Virus record (IMG/VR): IMGVR_UViG_3300037316_000192
Location: 1-38,402 of that record
Strand: one strand, 5' to 3'
DNA from: a virus
DNA length: 38,402 nucleotides
Part shown: one piece after another, positions 17,945-25,824 of the stretch
Layout: every line of letters begins with the position of its first letter
Numbering within the stretch: the stretch's first letter is position 1
Notes under the pieces: model-generated
What the model saw: only the letters and a program-made list of their open reading frames with translations
The model's database searches: none
What the model was told of the DNA's origin: nothing
Position numbers and translations under genes: made by a program

Positions 17945-18845
17945 CGTCCTCGACCATGGATTTGACCGCGTCGACCAGCGTCAGGCCGCCGACCGGTGCT
18001 GCCGCCGGCGCGGACGGCGCGGTTGTGATCGGGTTGTCCGCATTACCGCCGGCGCGCAGGAAGGCGCCGAAGTTGCCGGTCCAGGACTTGTGTCCGGAGT
18101 GGTGCAGGGTCAGGTCGACGTCGACGAAGACCTTGCCGCCGAGACCGCGAAAGCGCTCGCAGAACATGTAATCCTCGGAATAGAGCAGGTGGTCCTCTTC
18201 GCGGAAGACGAAGTCGAAGAAGTGATAGATCTTCGGCAGCGCCGGCGCGGTGTGGTCGGTGTACCAAGCGTTTGGGTTGGCCTCGATGAGCCGCCGGACC
18301 GCCGCTCGCGTGATGCGCATAAAGCCGGTGCCGATGCCGGAGATCTCGGCAAGCCCGGAGGGGTACTGCACCTCGATCGAGCGCTCGTTGGTGCGCAGGA
18401 TGTAGTTGGGAGGATCGCCGCGCCCGGTATAGGCACCGCCGACGAGCTCGACCGGTTTACCATCCTTGTCGGCCACGTGGCTCATGATCTTGGTGAAGAC
18501 GCCGGGATCCCAGGCGATGTCGCTGTCGACGAACAGCATGTCGGAGCAGTCGGAAAACCAGAAGCTCGAGACCAGGACGTCGCGCGCGCGCACCAGCATC
18601 GAATCGGTGGCGCGCAGCATCAGCACGGTTTCCCAGCCTTGGGCTGCCGCCTCGCGCGAGGCGTTGGCGCAGGACACTGTCGTCTCGTAGCTCGGCGAGC
18701 CGGAGTGGCAGGGGATAGCGATCAGGATCTTGCGCCCGGACGTTCGATGCGATGCCGTATTGGGCGGAATTGGCATGGTCAGCGCGAGCTTTTGCGCCGG
18801 GGCGGCCGGTTTCGGGCCATTGTGACGGTGCCGGTGCTTCTTCAT
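17937..18845 (-). CDS. Glycosyltransferase, GT-A fold with DxD motif, 302 aa
   Basis: After a basic, disordered N-terminus (residues 1-35), KILIAIPCHSGSPSYETT opens a GT-A domain. MLFVDSDIAWDP gives the metal-binding DxD at Asp107-Ser108-Asp109, and GGAYTGRGDPPNYILR and a late EDYMFCERFRGLGG complete the outline. The Ala/Pro tail at ~270-302 resembles that of the adjacent 74-aa protein. GAGGG lies upstream of ATG 18845. A GC-rich hairpin separates it from the capsid genes, so its dose may differ from the structural genes. The substrate is unknown. Confidence 0.8.
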   Translation of the reverse strand: MKKHRHRHNGPKPAAPAQKLALTMPIPPNTASHRTSGRKILIAIPCHSGSPSYETTVSCANASREAAAQGWETVLMLRATDSMLVRARDVLVSSFWFSDCSDMLFVDSDIAWDPGVFTKIMSHVADKDGKPVELVGGAYTGRGDPPNYILRTNERSIEVQYPSGLAEISGIGTGFMRITRAAVRRLIEANPNAWYTDHTAPALPKIYHFFDFVFREEDHLLYSEDYMFCERFRGLGGKVFVDVDLTLHHSGHKSWTGNFGAFLRAGGNADNPITTAPSAPAAAPVGGLTLVDAVKSMVEDAA

Positions 18846-18867
18846 GGGCCCTCATCCTGGAAGTGAG

Positions 18868-18893
18868 CCGCGCGGGCTAAGTGACCCGCGCGG
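18868..18893 (-). terminator. Perfect 9-bp hairpin after the capsid appendage gene
   Basis: CCGCGCGGG (18868-18876) and CCCGCGCGG (18885-18893) form a perfect stem with an 8-base loop. It lies between the stop of the 449-aa gene and the first glycosyltransferase. On the minus strand no T-run follows, so it may only attenuate transcription or protect mRNA ends. Confidence 0.45.
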
Positions 18894-18918
18894 TTAACAT
18901 TTTCGGGTTGAGAGACCC

Positions 18919-20268
18919 TTAAAGGTCGGCCGAGACCTTGATCTTGCCGGTGGCCGCCGAGCTCGAGATGAGCAGGGCCGCCTGGCCGGAGACCGCGGTC
19001 AGCGCACCCGTCACGGACACGTAGTTGACCGTGTGGGTCGAACCCGCTGCCATCGCGGTGAGGGCCACGTAACCGCCGATGACGTTGCCCCCGAAGGAGC
19101 CATTCGTCACCGAGACGGTCGGCGCGGCCCGCATCTGCACGGGCAGCTGCAGAACGAACAGGCCGGTGTTGGTGCCGGCGATCATGCCCGCCGCCACCAC
19201 CGTGCCCGACGTTCCAGGCTCGTTGACCTGGAAGTAGTAGCGCTGGCAGTAGGCAAGCTCCTGCTCGATCTCGCGGTGCTCGTAGGGGGTGAGTCCTCCG
19301 ACCTCGAGCTGCAGGCCGTTCATGATCACGTTCTCGGCGGTCGTCGCGGTGGTGTTGCCCGCCGTATAGGAGAGCAGCACGCCCAGCTGGGTCGCCGTGT
19401 TAGAGACCGTTCCCTGGAACGAGTACCGGGTCATGGTCGTGGTCAGCACCTGCGAGGCACTGATCACGTTTGACTGGCTGGTCCAGGTGCCATTGACGAG
19501 CGCCGAGGCCGACTGGTCGGTCCCGAAGCCCTGCGCCACCGTCACCGCAAGCGGCGACGAGTTGGTGGTGAAGCCGGTATTTGCCCTCGCCCAGAAGGAG
19601 AAGCTGATCGGCTGACCCTGCGCACGGATCGAGTCGAGCGTTTCGACCGCCTGACCGACGGTGATGCTCGACGCGATGCCGGACGACTGGCCGCGGCCCC
19701 AAACGAACGAGTCGGCAAAGCCGGGGATGGTCGTGTCCGCGGTCTGCGTCATCGTCGCCGAGGACGACGAGCCCGCCACCATGAACCAGCGGTCCGCGGT
19801 GTAGGTGTTCGTCGCCACGATCCCGGTGTTCGAGGTGCCACGTTGCCACGGGTTCGTGGTAGCGTCGCCGCCATCGAGCAGGTTGCGCGGGTTGCTGGTC
19901 AGGGCGAACATCGGGAGTTCGACCAGGGCCAACGTCGCCGCGCCCGGCGTGGTGCCGGCAGCACCGACCGCCGACACAGCGCAGCGCATATAGGTCGGCT
20001 GCGAGGTGAAGCGCGAGGTGACGCCAACCGTCGGGGCGAACGAGACAGCTCCGAGCGAGGAGCCGCCGGTGGTCGCCGCGAAATTCGTCAGCGTACCGGT
20101 GAAGACGTCGACGACGTCGCCGAGCTTCAGACGTCGATCCGTGGCATCCGAGATGTAGCCGGAGCCAAGAACGGTCGGGATCGAGTCGCTGGTGTAATAC
20201 AGCCAATAGCTGATGCCACTCTCGAGCTCGTCGTAGACCTTGGAAAGAGAGCCTTTCACGTAAGACAT
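18919..20268 (-). CDS. Capsid-adjacent appendage / minor structural protein, 449 aa
   Basis: The N-terminal ~65 residues (YWLYYTSDSIPTVLGSGYIS) look like an attachment domain. Residues ~125-350 contain NPWQRGTS and NTYTADRWF, followed by a Ser/Thr-rich beta domain with TMTRYSFQG and LQLEVGGLTPYEHREIEQEL. That pattern is frequent in phage head-fibre and tail-appendage proteins with a carbohydrate-binding-like jelly roll. The C-terminus is Thr/Ala/Val-rich beta. GGGAG lies eight bases before ATG 20268. It directly follows the major capsid gene by 14 bases, so a head fibre or decoration role is likely. That role is inference. Confidence 0.7.
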   Translation of the reverse strand: MSYVKGSLSKVYDELESGISYWLYYTSDSIPTVLGSGYISDATDRRLKLGDVVDVFTGTLTNFAATTGGSSLGAVSFAPTVGVTSRFTSQPTYMRCAVSAVGAAGTTPGAATLALVELPMFALTSNPRNLLDGGDATTNPWQRGTSNTGIVATNTYTADRWFMVAGSSSSATMTQTADTTIPGFADSFVWGRGQSSGIASSITVGQAVETLDSIRAQGQPISFSFWARANTGFTTNSSPLAVTVAQGFGTDQSASALVNGTWTSQSNVISASQVLTTTMTRYSFQGTVSNTATQLGVLLSYTAGNTTATTAENVIMNGLQLEVGGLTPYEHREIEQELAYCQRYYFQVNEPGTSGTVVAAGMIAGTNTGLFVLQLPVQMRAAPTVSVTNGSFGGNVIGGYVALTAMAAGSTHTVNYVSVTGALTAVSGQAALLISSSAATGKIKVSADL

Positions 20269-20282
20269 GTGGCTGTGCTCCC

Positions 20283-21128
20283 TTAAGCCGTCGCGACGTA
20301 GGCCGACCCGTCATGCCGAGCAAGGACGACGCCCTTGTTCTGCAGGAGGGTTGAACCCATGAATGCGGTGGTGCGAGCCCAGGAATAGTCCTGCTCTTCG
20401 TGGTAACCGGCGAGGGCTTGCATTTCGCCAGTGTTCATCGCGTGGCCAATGGCATCGCGGTGATAGAAGAACAGGGTCTCGGCCGAGGTGCCGACGCCCG
20501 GAACGAGCGGATGTTCGATCCAGTTGAAGCCGGACCAGCGGCGGAAGCGCCGCGCCGGGCCGTTGAGCGGCTTGATCTCGACGAAAGGCGCGGAGTTAAA
20601 CTCCTTGACCTGCTCGAGGTAGCTCATGGCAGCCGGCGAGATCAGCGCGAACATGTTGTCGAGCTCTTCGATCGGCACCTGGTTTAGCGACAACACGGTC
20701 TTCGCGCGCAACGCCATTGCGAGCGTCATGGTCGAAGCCGAGGTGCCGATGTAGTTGGTGCCGGTCTGCAGCGCGGAGATGACGTCAAGGTCGGTCTTGC
20801 GGTTCATCACCTTGCGGGTGGTGGCCTGCATGATCCGACGACCATCGCCCTGCGATGCGAAGATGTTGAAGCTCGTGCGTCGCACGAGATCGTGCCACTC
20901 GACCAGCGTCGCGGTGAACTGGTTGAGATCGTCGGCGCGCGCGGGGATTAGCCCGTTCACGCCACGGCTGGAAGCCGATGCGCCGCCGGAGTCAGCTACA
21001 AGGAAGATCGCCTGGTTGCCCTTGAAGACTGCTTCGGTGGTGACCGAGGTGCGAAGATCGGATTGGCCGAACTCGAACCCCATGATGGCTTCCTTCCGGT
21101 ATTGTACCTGGAAGGCGGTATCTGCCAC
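20283..21128 (-). CDS. Major capsid protein, 281 aa
   Basis: Place after a scaffold-type protein and portal, together with length, supports a major capsid protein. The sequence shows an N-arm, a long helix-containing region (DDLNQFTATLVEWHDLVRRT), DLDVISALQTGTNYIG, and a C-terminal TTAFMGSTLLQNKGVVLARHDGS. That last region is typical of HK97-fold capsid subunits of this phage type. The start is GTG at 21128 with GGAG eight bases upstream; an internal ATG at residue 16 is an alternative. No cleaved prohead segment is evident. Confidence 0.82.
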   Translation of the reverse strand: MADTAFQVQYRKEAIMGFEFGQSDLRTSVTTEAVFKGNQAIFLVADSGGASASSRGVNGLIPARADDLNQFTATLVEWHDLVRRTSFNIFASQGDGRRIMQATTRKVMNRKTDLDVISALQTGTNYIGTSASTMTLAMALRAKTVLSLNQVPIEELDNMFALISPAAMSYLEQVKEFNSAPFVEIKPLNGPARRFRRWSGFNWIEHPLVPGVGTSAETLFFYHRDAIGHAMNTGEMQALAGYHEEQDYSWARTTAFMGSTLLQNKGVVLARHDGSAYVATA

Positions 21129-21284
21129 GGGATTGCTCCGTTGATGTTGAGCATTGCCGTGCCTCCTGTTCGATTGTCCTCTGCACGCGGCTTAGCGCCG
21201 GTTCTCCGCAAGCGAATGCGGACCGGCAGCGACGTCTCGGGGTCTAGTGGGTTGGCGGGTGAAGCGCGCCGGCGTCCGGACCCG

Positions 21285-21500
21285 TCAGGGTTCTCCGGTC
21301 GAACGGCGCGAAATTGATTGGTCCTCGGCATCTCGCCGATCGCCAAGATCGGCGGTGAACCCGACGGCAAAGGTCTGCCGTCTGCGCTGCAGCCCGGGCG
21401 TCAATGGCTCGTCGAACGGCCGACGCGTAAAGCCGAGCTCCTTGATTCGCCGATCGCGAAACGGCCGGCCGCTCGGGTGACGCGGGCGCTGCATGCTCAT
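21285..21500 (-). CDS. Small basic protein, 71 aa, coupled to scaffold gene
   Basis: The ATG at 21500 shares ATGA with the scaffold stop, which is the main support. The product is Arg-rich (RPRHPSGRPFRDRRIKELGF) with no hydrophobic core and no recognised family. The 156 bases between its stop and the capsid GTG hold no convincing terminator. It could be a small assembly or nucleic-acid-binding protein, or a spurious frame. Confidence 0.42.
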   Translation of the reverse strand: MSMQRPRHPSGRPFRDRRIKELGFTRRPFDEPLTPGLQRRRQTFAVGFTADLGDRRDAEDQSISRRSTGEP

Positions 21501-22582
21501 GCGGCCCTGTTGCCGCGCGTCTTCATCTTCTCTTGGGCGTCGACGAGCTCGCGGTAGCGCGCCTGCTTGCGATCGGCCTCGGGGCCGCGCCAGTAGCCGG
21601 AGCGCTGGTCGGCCATTTCCTTCTCGATGGCGGAGATCTCCGTCTCGATGGTCTTCATCGCGTTGGGATCGCCGACCGGCACCAGCGTGGCGCTCGGGTT
21701 GAGCTCGCGCGCCTGCGCAGCGGCCCAGCGGTTGAACTCGGCCGTGTTACCAACCATGCGGCCATCGGGCATGCGCGCGGTCAGCATATTGTTGCGCAGC
21801 GCTTCCGGCATCGTCGACAACAGCGAGCCGACGGCGTTCATGTTGACCTTGTATTCCTGCTGGCCCCACTCGCCGATCAGCTCGCCCTGGGCGGCGACCA
21901 GCGTCGAATGATCGGCCTCGGCGCGCTGCGCTTCGGAGGCATCCTGCGCCTCGTACCACCACGAGACGGCCTCGTTCATCTGCTGCTGCGACCAGCCCTT
22001 GTCGAACGCCATCTTGGCGAACTGGCCGACCAGCGGCTTCTCGGCCTCGCCGACCACCACGCCATTCGGCAGCTCGAGCTTCTCGACGAAGGCCTCGGGC
22101 TTGTCCGGCAGACCGTTGGCCTGGCGATAGGCCGTGACCTGCTCGGGCGTGGCGTCCTTCGCCAGCGGCGCCGGCGGCGCCTTCAGCTCGCCTTTCGAGA
22201 TCTTGGTCTGCAGCTCGCGCAGCGATTTGTAGACCGCTTTCGGGTCGGTGTACCTCGCAAGGTCCGTCAGAGCGGTCTTGTCGTCGCCGGCGAGATCCTC
22301 GCGCCACTTCTCGCCGAAGGTGGGCTTGGCTGCGGCGGCAGCTGCCGCGGCGGCCGCGGCGTCGGCGCCGCCTCCCGCAAGCGTACCCGCGCCTCCGCCA
22401 GCATCAGATCCAGCCTTGTCTCCGGCAGCACCGCCAGCAGCTGCGGCCGCCGCGGCTGCTGCCGCGCCAGCGTCTCCGCCACCGCTACCTTCGCTCGCGC
22501 CGCCAGCACCACCGCCGGCCCCGTCCTCGGGCGCGAACAGCGGCAGGAAGCTTGCACCACCAAGGAAGCGGTTTCTAAACAT
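21497..22582 (-). CDS. Capsid scaffolding-type protein, 361 aa
   Basis: The gene lies between portal and capsid, the usual place for the scaffold. Residues 18-90 are a low-complexity Gly/Ala stretch. The rest is acidic, Gln-rich helix (FAKMAFDKGWSQQQMNEAVSWW, TEISAIEKEMADQRSGYWRG). Phage scaffolds of this type contain an alpha-helical body with a charged C-terminus that binds capsid subunits. GAGGT precedes ATG 22582. The 137-bp gap upstream contains a 6-bp hairpin at 22676-22690 without a T-run. Confidence 0.75.
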   Translation of the reverse strand: MFRNRFLGGASFLPLFAPEDGAGGGAGGASEGSGGGDAGAAAAAAAAAAGGAAGDKAGSDAGGGAGTLAGGGADAAAAAAAAAAAKPTFGEKWREDLAGDDKTALTDLARYTDPKAVYKSLRELQTKISKGELKAPPAPLAKDATPEQVTAYRQANGLPDKPEAFVEKLELPNGVVVGEAEKPLVGQFAKMAFDKGWSQQQMNEAVSWWYEAQDASEAQRAEADHSTLVAAQGELIGEWGQQEYKVNMNAVGSLLSTMPEALRNNMLTARMPDGRMVGNTAEFNRWAAAQARELNPSATLVPVGDPNAMKTIETEISAIEKEMADQRSGYWRGPEADRKQARYRELVDAQEKMKTRGNRAA

Positions 22583-22719
22583 CGGTCACCTCATGATCGG
22601 AAACATTTTGCCGCGGGACCGGCCGGCCACATGGCCAGCCCTATTGATCGGGCCGTGCGTGTGGCCACCCGTTTGCTCCCGCTGCGGGAGGAGTGAGCTC
22701 CGCAGCGTGGACGCGGACT

Positions 22720-23040
22720 TCAGATTTTCTCTTGCGGCGCGGGCGTCGGCGAATTCGGCAAATCCGGCGGTGCACCGCGCGTGTTCGTGGTCAGCCGCGA
22801 CTCGCGCAGGGCGCGGATGAGATGCGCGACCGATAGGCGGCCGCAGTAGTAGTCGGTGGCGCGGCGCCCATCCTCGCCGCCGTCTCGGTACGGGTTGCGC
22901 CCCACGCCGCAGATCCGCTCGATCAGCTCGAACGTATTCTCTGGAATAGCCCTGAGGGCGGATACCTCATGGGGAGGAAATTCGAAGCCATCGCCGGCAC
23001 GCAGCGGCGGCCCTTGCTTCGGCTGGGAGCCCTTCGCCAC
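22720..23040 (-). CDS. Hypothetical protein, 106 aa
   Basis: The GTG start at 23040 follows the portal TAA directly. Residues 25-60 contain VSALRAIPENTFELIERICGVG, and 70-90 contain ATDYYCGRLSVAHLIRALRES, a helix-turn-helix-like pair of helices. The C-terminus is Pro-rich and probably flexible. It lies between portal and scaffold. No family is recognised; a head-assembly accessory is a reasonable guess only. Confidence 0.6.
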   Translation of the reverse strand: MAKGSQPKQGPPLRAGDGFEFPPHEVSALRAIPENTFELIERICGVGRNPYRDGGEDGRRATDYYCGRLSVAHLIRALRESRLTTNTRGAPPDLPNSPTPAPQEKI

Positions 23041-24723
23041 TTAGCCGACGCCCGCACCCTGCAACGATTGCGCAGCATCGCCAGCGCTCTGCGCGGCGTT
23101 CGCAACCCGCGTCGCGACGTCCGCGCCGGTTGCGACCTGGGCGGCGGCATGTGCCGCGGCGTCGGCCTGCTGCTTCTGCGAAACGAGCTCCTTGAATTTG
23201 TCGTCGGAGTGCAGCCACTTGGCTGGCGCGATGCCGTCGATCGCGTCGCGCGCCGCGGTGGGCATATCCGCAAGCAGTGCCACGGTCGGGTCGACCTGGG
23301 CGCCCGCGACGAGCGTCTGCAGCATGCCCTGGAACGAACCGGAAAGCGCCTTCTCGGCGGCCTGCGCGATCGGCGTGTCGAAATCCCAGGTGATGTCGCG
23401 GCCGCGTAGGATCCGCGGCATGTCCTCGACGGCGCCGAACGCGCCGAGCGCCAGCAGATCCTCGAACGTGCCGTCGCACAGATGGCCGTTGTATTCCTGC
23501 TCCACCGGCTCGAACAGCGGCAGGCTCTCGCGAATGAAGTCGTCCCAAAGCTTGCTGGCCTCGAAGGCCGTCATTTCCTTCTTGATCTCGGGGAAGCGCA
23601 GCTTGTTCAAGTAGAAGCTGTCGTCGAGCGCCGACTCAAGCCGTTCCATCTGCTCGGCGCCGAACCTGATGCCGTCGAAACGAAGATCGAGCGGCCGCAG
23701 CACTTCGCCGGTCCGCTCGTCATAGTCGGCGTCGACCTGCGTGATCCCTGACGCGTAGATGTTGACCGCGCCGTTAATGGCCTCGCCGACCGCAATCAGC
23801 GGCGGCGCGGTCGCCATCTCGGAGGCCGTCAGCATCGACAGCATCATCTGCTGCAGCATGCGCGCGTCGGGTAGGCCGTAGACCACCGGAGGCGAATAGC
23901 CATACTGGTTGCCCCACATCGAGCCACCGAACTCCCAGCGCGGGATCGTCACCGGCCAGGTGCGAAGCGCGACCTCCTCAAGGACGGTCTCGTTCTCGGT
24001 GTCGACATAGACCGATATCCAGGGCCGGCCGCGGGTCTGCTGCACCGGCATGTCGTAGTCGTCGGCCGGGATGATCATGCGCCTGGTCTGGATTTCCTTG
24101 AACTGTTGGTCGTCGTTCTTGTTGGCGAGCTCGACCACCGGGGGCGCGATCGATCCGGTCTTCGACTTTCCGAATTTCTGCATCATCTGACGCGCTTGCA
24201 TCTTCACGTCGAAATGCGTCTGATCGATCACGCCGGAGATGTTCTCCTCCCAGGCGACGTCGCGCAGGTGATGGCAGCGGAACAGCAGGTGCGAATAGTC
24301 GACCACCTCGCGGGTGATGACGGCATTGCCGAAAGCGCAGAAATCGCCGTCGGCCACCTTGGTGGCGCGGACGAAGCCGGCGCGACGGTCATACATCGCA
24401 AGCCGCATCGACTTCGAAGCCCAGTCGAGCCAGATCTTGGCGTCGCGGTCCTCGTTGACACTCTCGACCACCGTCTTGGCGTGGAACCACTGGTCCCGCC
24501 GTAGCATGGTCGAGAACGAATTCATCAGGTCGCGGTGGCAGCGCGCCGGCCGACCGGTCATCAGGTACGAGCCGAACTCCTCGGAGAAGTAGCGCCGGCG
24601 GGTGAAGTCGGCGCGCATGACATGGAAGTTCTCGGCCTGCGTCTGCCACAGCGACATGATTGGATATCGCTTGGAGAAGAGGGCATCGCCCACCTGGACG
24701 ATGTCCTTGACGCGCTGGCGCAT
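23041..24723 (-). CDS. Portal protein (head-tail connector, T7 gp8 type), 560 aa
   Basis: The N-terminus (KRYPIMSLWQTQAENFHVMRADFTRRR) and GRPARCHRDLMNSFSTMLR match podovirus head-tail connectors. GGSMWGNQYGYSPPVVYGLPDARMLQQMML is the conserved core, followed by the long C-terminal helical barrel (EMTAFEASKLWDDFIRESLPLFEP). The Ala/Gln-rich C-terminus (last 45 residues) is typical of portal crown regions. Length fits the family. Twelve copies would form the DNA channel at one capsid vertex and bind terminase during packaging. Confidence 0.88.
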   Translation of the reverse strand: MRQRVKDIVQVGDALFSKRYPIMSLWQTQAENFHVMRADFTRRRYFSEEFGSYLMTGRPARCHRDLMNSFSTMLRRDQWFHAKTVVESVNEDRDAKIWLDWASKSMRLAMYDRRAGFVRATKVADGDFCAFGNAVITREVVDYSHLLFRCHHLRDVAWEENISGVIDQTHFDVKMQARQMMQKFGKSKTGSIAPPVVELANKNDDQQFKEIQTRRMIIPADDYDMPVQQTRGRPWISVYVDTENETVLEEVALRTWPVTIPRWEFGGSMWGNQYGYSPPVVYGLPDARMLQQMMLSMLTASEMATAPPLIAVGEAINGAVNIYASGITQVDADYDERTGEVLRPLDLRFDGIRFGAEQMERLESALDDSFYLNKLRFPEIKKEMTAFEASKLWDDFIRESLPLFEPVEQEYNGHLCDGTFEDLLALGAFGAVEDMPRILRGRDITWDFDTPIAQAAEKALSGSFQGMLQTLVAGAQVDPTVALLADMPTAARDAIDGIAPAKWLHSDDKFKELVSQKQQADAAAHAAAQVATGADVATRVANAAQSAGDAAQSLQGAGVG

Positions 24724-24726
24724 GCG

Positions 24727-25194
24727 TTAAGTCGCCGGCGAGATGTCGAGCGTCAGCCCGCGCACGCCGCGCGAATCGTCGGCCCAGGTGATGGCAGCGA
24801 GATCTCCGCTTTCGCCGCGCTGGTCGAACAGCACGTCGTTGACATGGCCCGGCATGACGCGCTCACCGGTTCCGCGGCGGGCAAAGCCCTCGCGATCGAT
24901 CAGGAAGGCATATTTTGGCTTGGGCGCGACCTCGGGCATTGCTGGCCTCTCGGTTTCAGCGGGTGCGGCATGCGCCGCGCCAGCTGGTCGCAGGAATGCG
25001 GGCAGCTCGAGCACATCACCGGCCTCGAGCTCATAGACGACGTCGAAGGTCAGCCAGAGCAGCTGCAGCCAGGCCGCCCGCTTCTTTGCGGGCCATAGCG
25101 AGCCTGCGGCGGGCAGCTTGGCGATCAGCGCGGCCAGCATTGGGTCCGGCGGCGTCTCGCCCGGCGGTCCGAGGCGACGATCGGCGAGGCTCAT
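24727..25194 (-). CDS. Hypothetical protein, 155 aa
   Basis: ATG 25194 overlaps the preceding stop as ATGA; longer readings extend over the upstream gene. Residues 20-60 are helical with Trp (SLWPAKKRAAWLQLLWLTFDVVYEL). The C-terminal half has KYAFLIDREGFARRGTGERV and VNDVLFDQRGESGDLAAITWA, a beta-rich stretch. It precedes the portal gene by three bases. No family is recognised. Confidence 0.65.
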   Translation of the reverse strand: MSLADRRLGPPGETPPDPMLAALIAKLPAAGSLWPAKKRAAWLQLLWLTFDVVYELEAGDVLELPAFLRPAGAAHAAPAETERPAMPEVAPKPKYAFLIDREGFARRGTGERVMPGHVNDVLFDQRGESGDLAAITWADDSRGVRGLTLDISPAT

Positions 25195-25382
25195 GGCCGA
25201 TGCCTCGCAAAGGTCTCGGCCAACGTGGCGCGCTTGCGCGTGGTCGCGTCCTTGGACTTCTCCAGCGTCTTGATCGCCTTCATCGAAAGCGTCTGGTCGC
25301 CTTTGATCAGGCCCTCGCGTTTGGCGGTCGCGCGCAGCGCACCGGGATGCTTGACGGCACCCTTCATCCAGTCCTTGGCCAT
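25191..25382 (-). CDS. Small basic protein, 63 aa
   Basis: The start at 25382 forms TGATG with the previous gene. The product is Lys/Arg-rich (MAKDWMKGAVKHPGALRATA, MKAIKTLEKSKDATTRKRAT). The AVKHPGALRATA segment resembles a small protein found in many phage head modules, but its role is unknown. A DNA- or RNA-binding function is possible from charge alone. Confidence 0.65.
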   Translation of the reverse strand: MAKDWMKGAVKHPGALRATAKREGLIKGDQTLSMKAIKTLEKSKDATTRKRATLAETFARHRP

Positions 25383-25603
25383 CAGCCGGCGCCCAGCTTG
25401 GAACCGGAATAGGAGCCGGCAAGTGTGCCGGCCGCGGGCGTGGTCAGCATGGTCGAGGCCCGGCCGCCGGCGCCGGCGGCCGCCGTAGCCTTCGCCTGCT
25501 CGGCGATGACGTCCGGCGACAGCGGATCCGGCATGCGCGGCGGCGGTGCGACCACCGGCGCGGCTGCAGGCGGCGGCGCCGGCCTGGAGAACAATCCTGC
25601 CAT
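25382..25603 (-). CDS. Pro/Ala-rich small protein, 73 aa
   Basis: Start 25603 forms TGATG with the upstream stop; 18 extra residues in a longer reading come from the neighbouring gene's frame. The sequence opens MAGLFSRPAPPPAAAP, then has a helix (LSPDVIAEQAKATAAAG) and a Gly/Thr-rich tail. Similar small Pro-rich proteins often lie near the portal in phage genomes. The function is unknown. Confidence 0.6.
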   Translation of the reverse strand: MAGLFSRPAPPPAAAPVVAPPPRMPDPLSPDVIAEQAKATAAAGAGGRASTMLTTPAAGTLAGSYSGSKLGAG

Positions 25604-25824
25604 CAGATCCCCCGTGGTTGTTCGTGCAGCGCACAACGCAGGGCCTCGGCCTCGCACTGCAGTCGCTTGCGTTCTTTCAGATCTTCGGCCGCAGCCGCCT
25701 CGAGCTCGAGCGCCGCGATATCCCGCATCAGGCGCTGGCGCGGATCCTGCTCGCCGCGCTCGGCGACGATCTCACTAAAGGGCCGCGGCGATTCGCTGGC
25801 GGTCAGATACGCCCGCAACCTCAT
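25603..25824 (-). CDS. Small helical protein, 73 aa
   Basis: ATG 25824 overlaps the terminase stop as ATGA. Residues 30-73 form a continuous charged helix (LMRDIAALELEAAAAEDLK) that could be a coiled coil. It is the first of four small genes between terminase and portal that are coupled head to tail. No family is recognised. Confidence 0.62.
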   Translation of the reverse strand: MRLRAYLTASESPRPFSEIVAERGEQDPRQRLMRDIAALELEAAAAEDLKERKRLQCEAEALRCALHEQPRGI

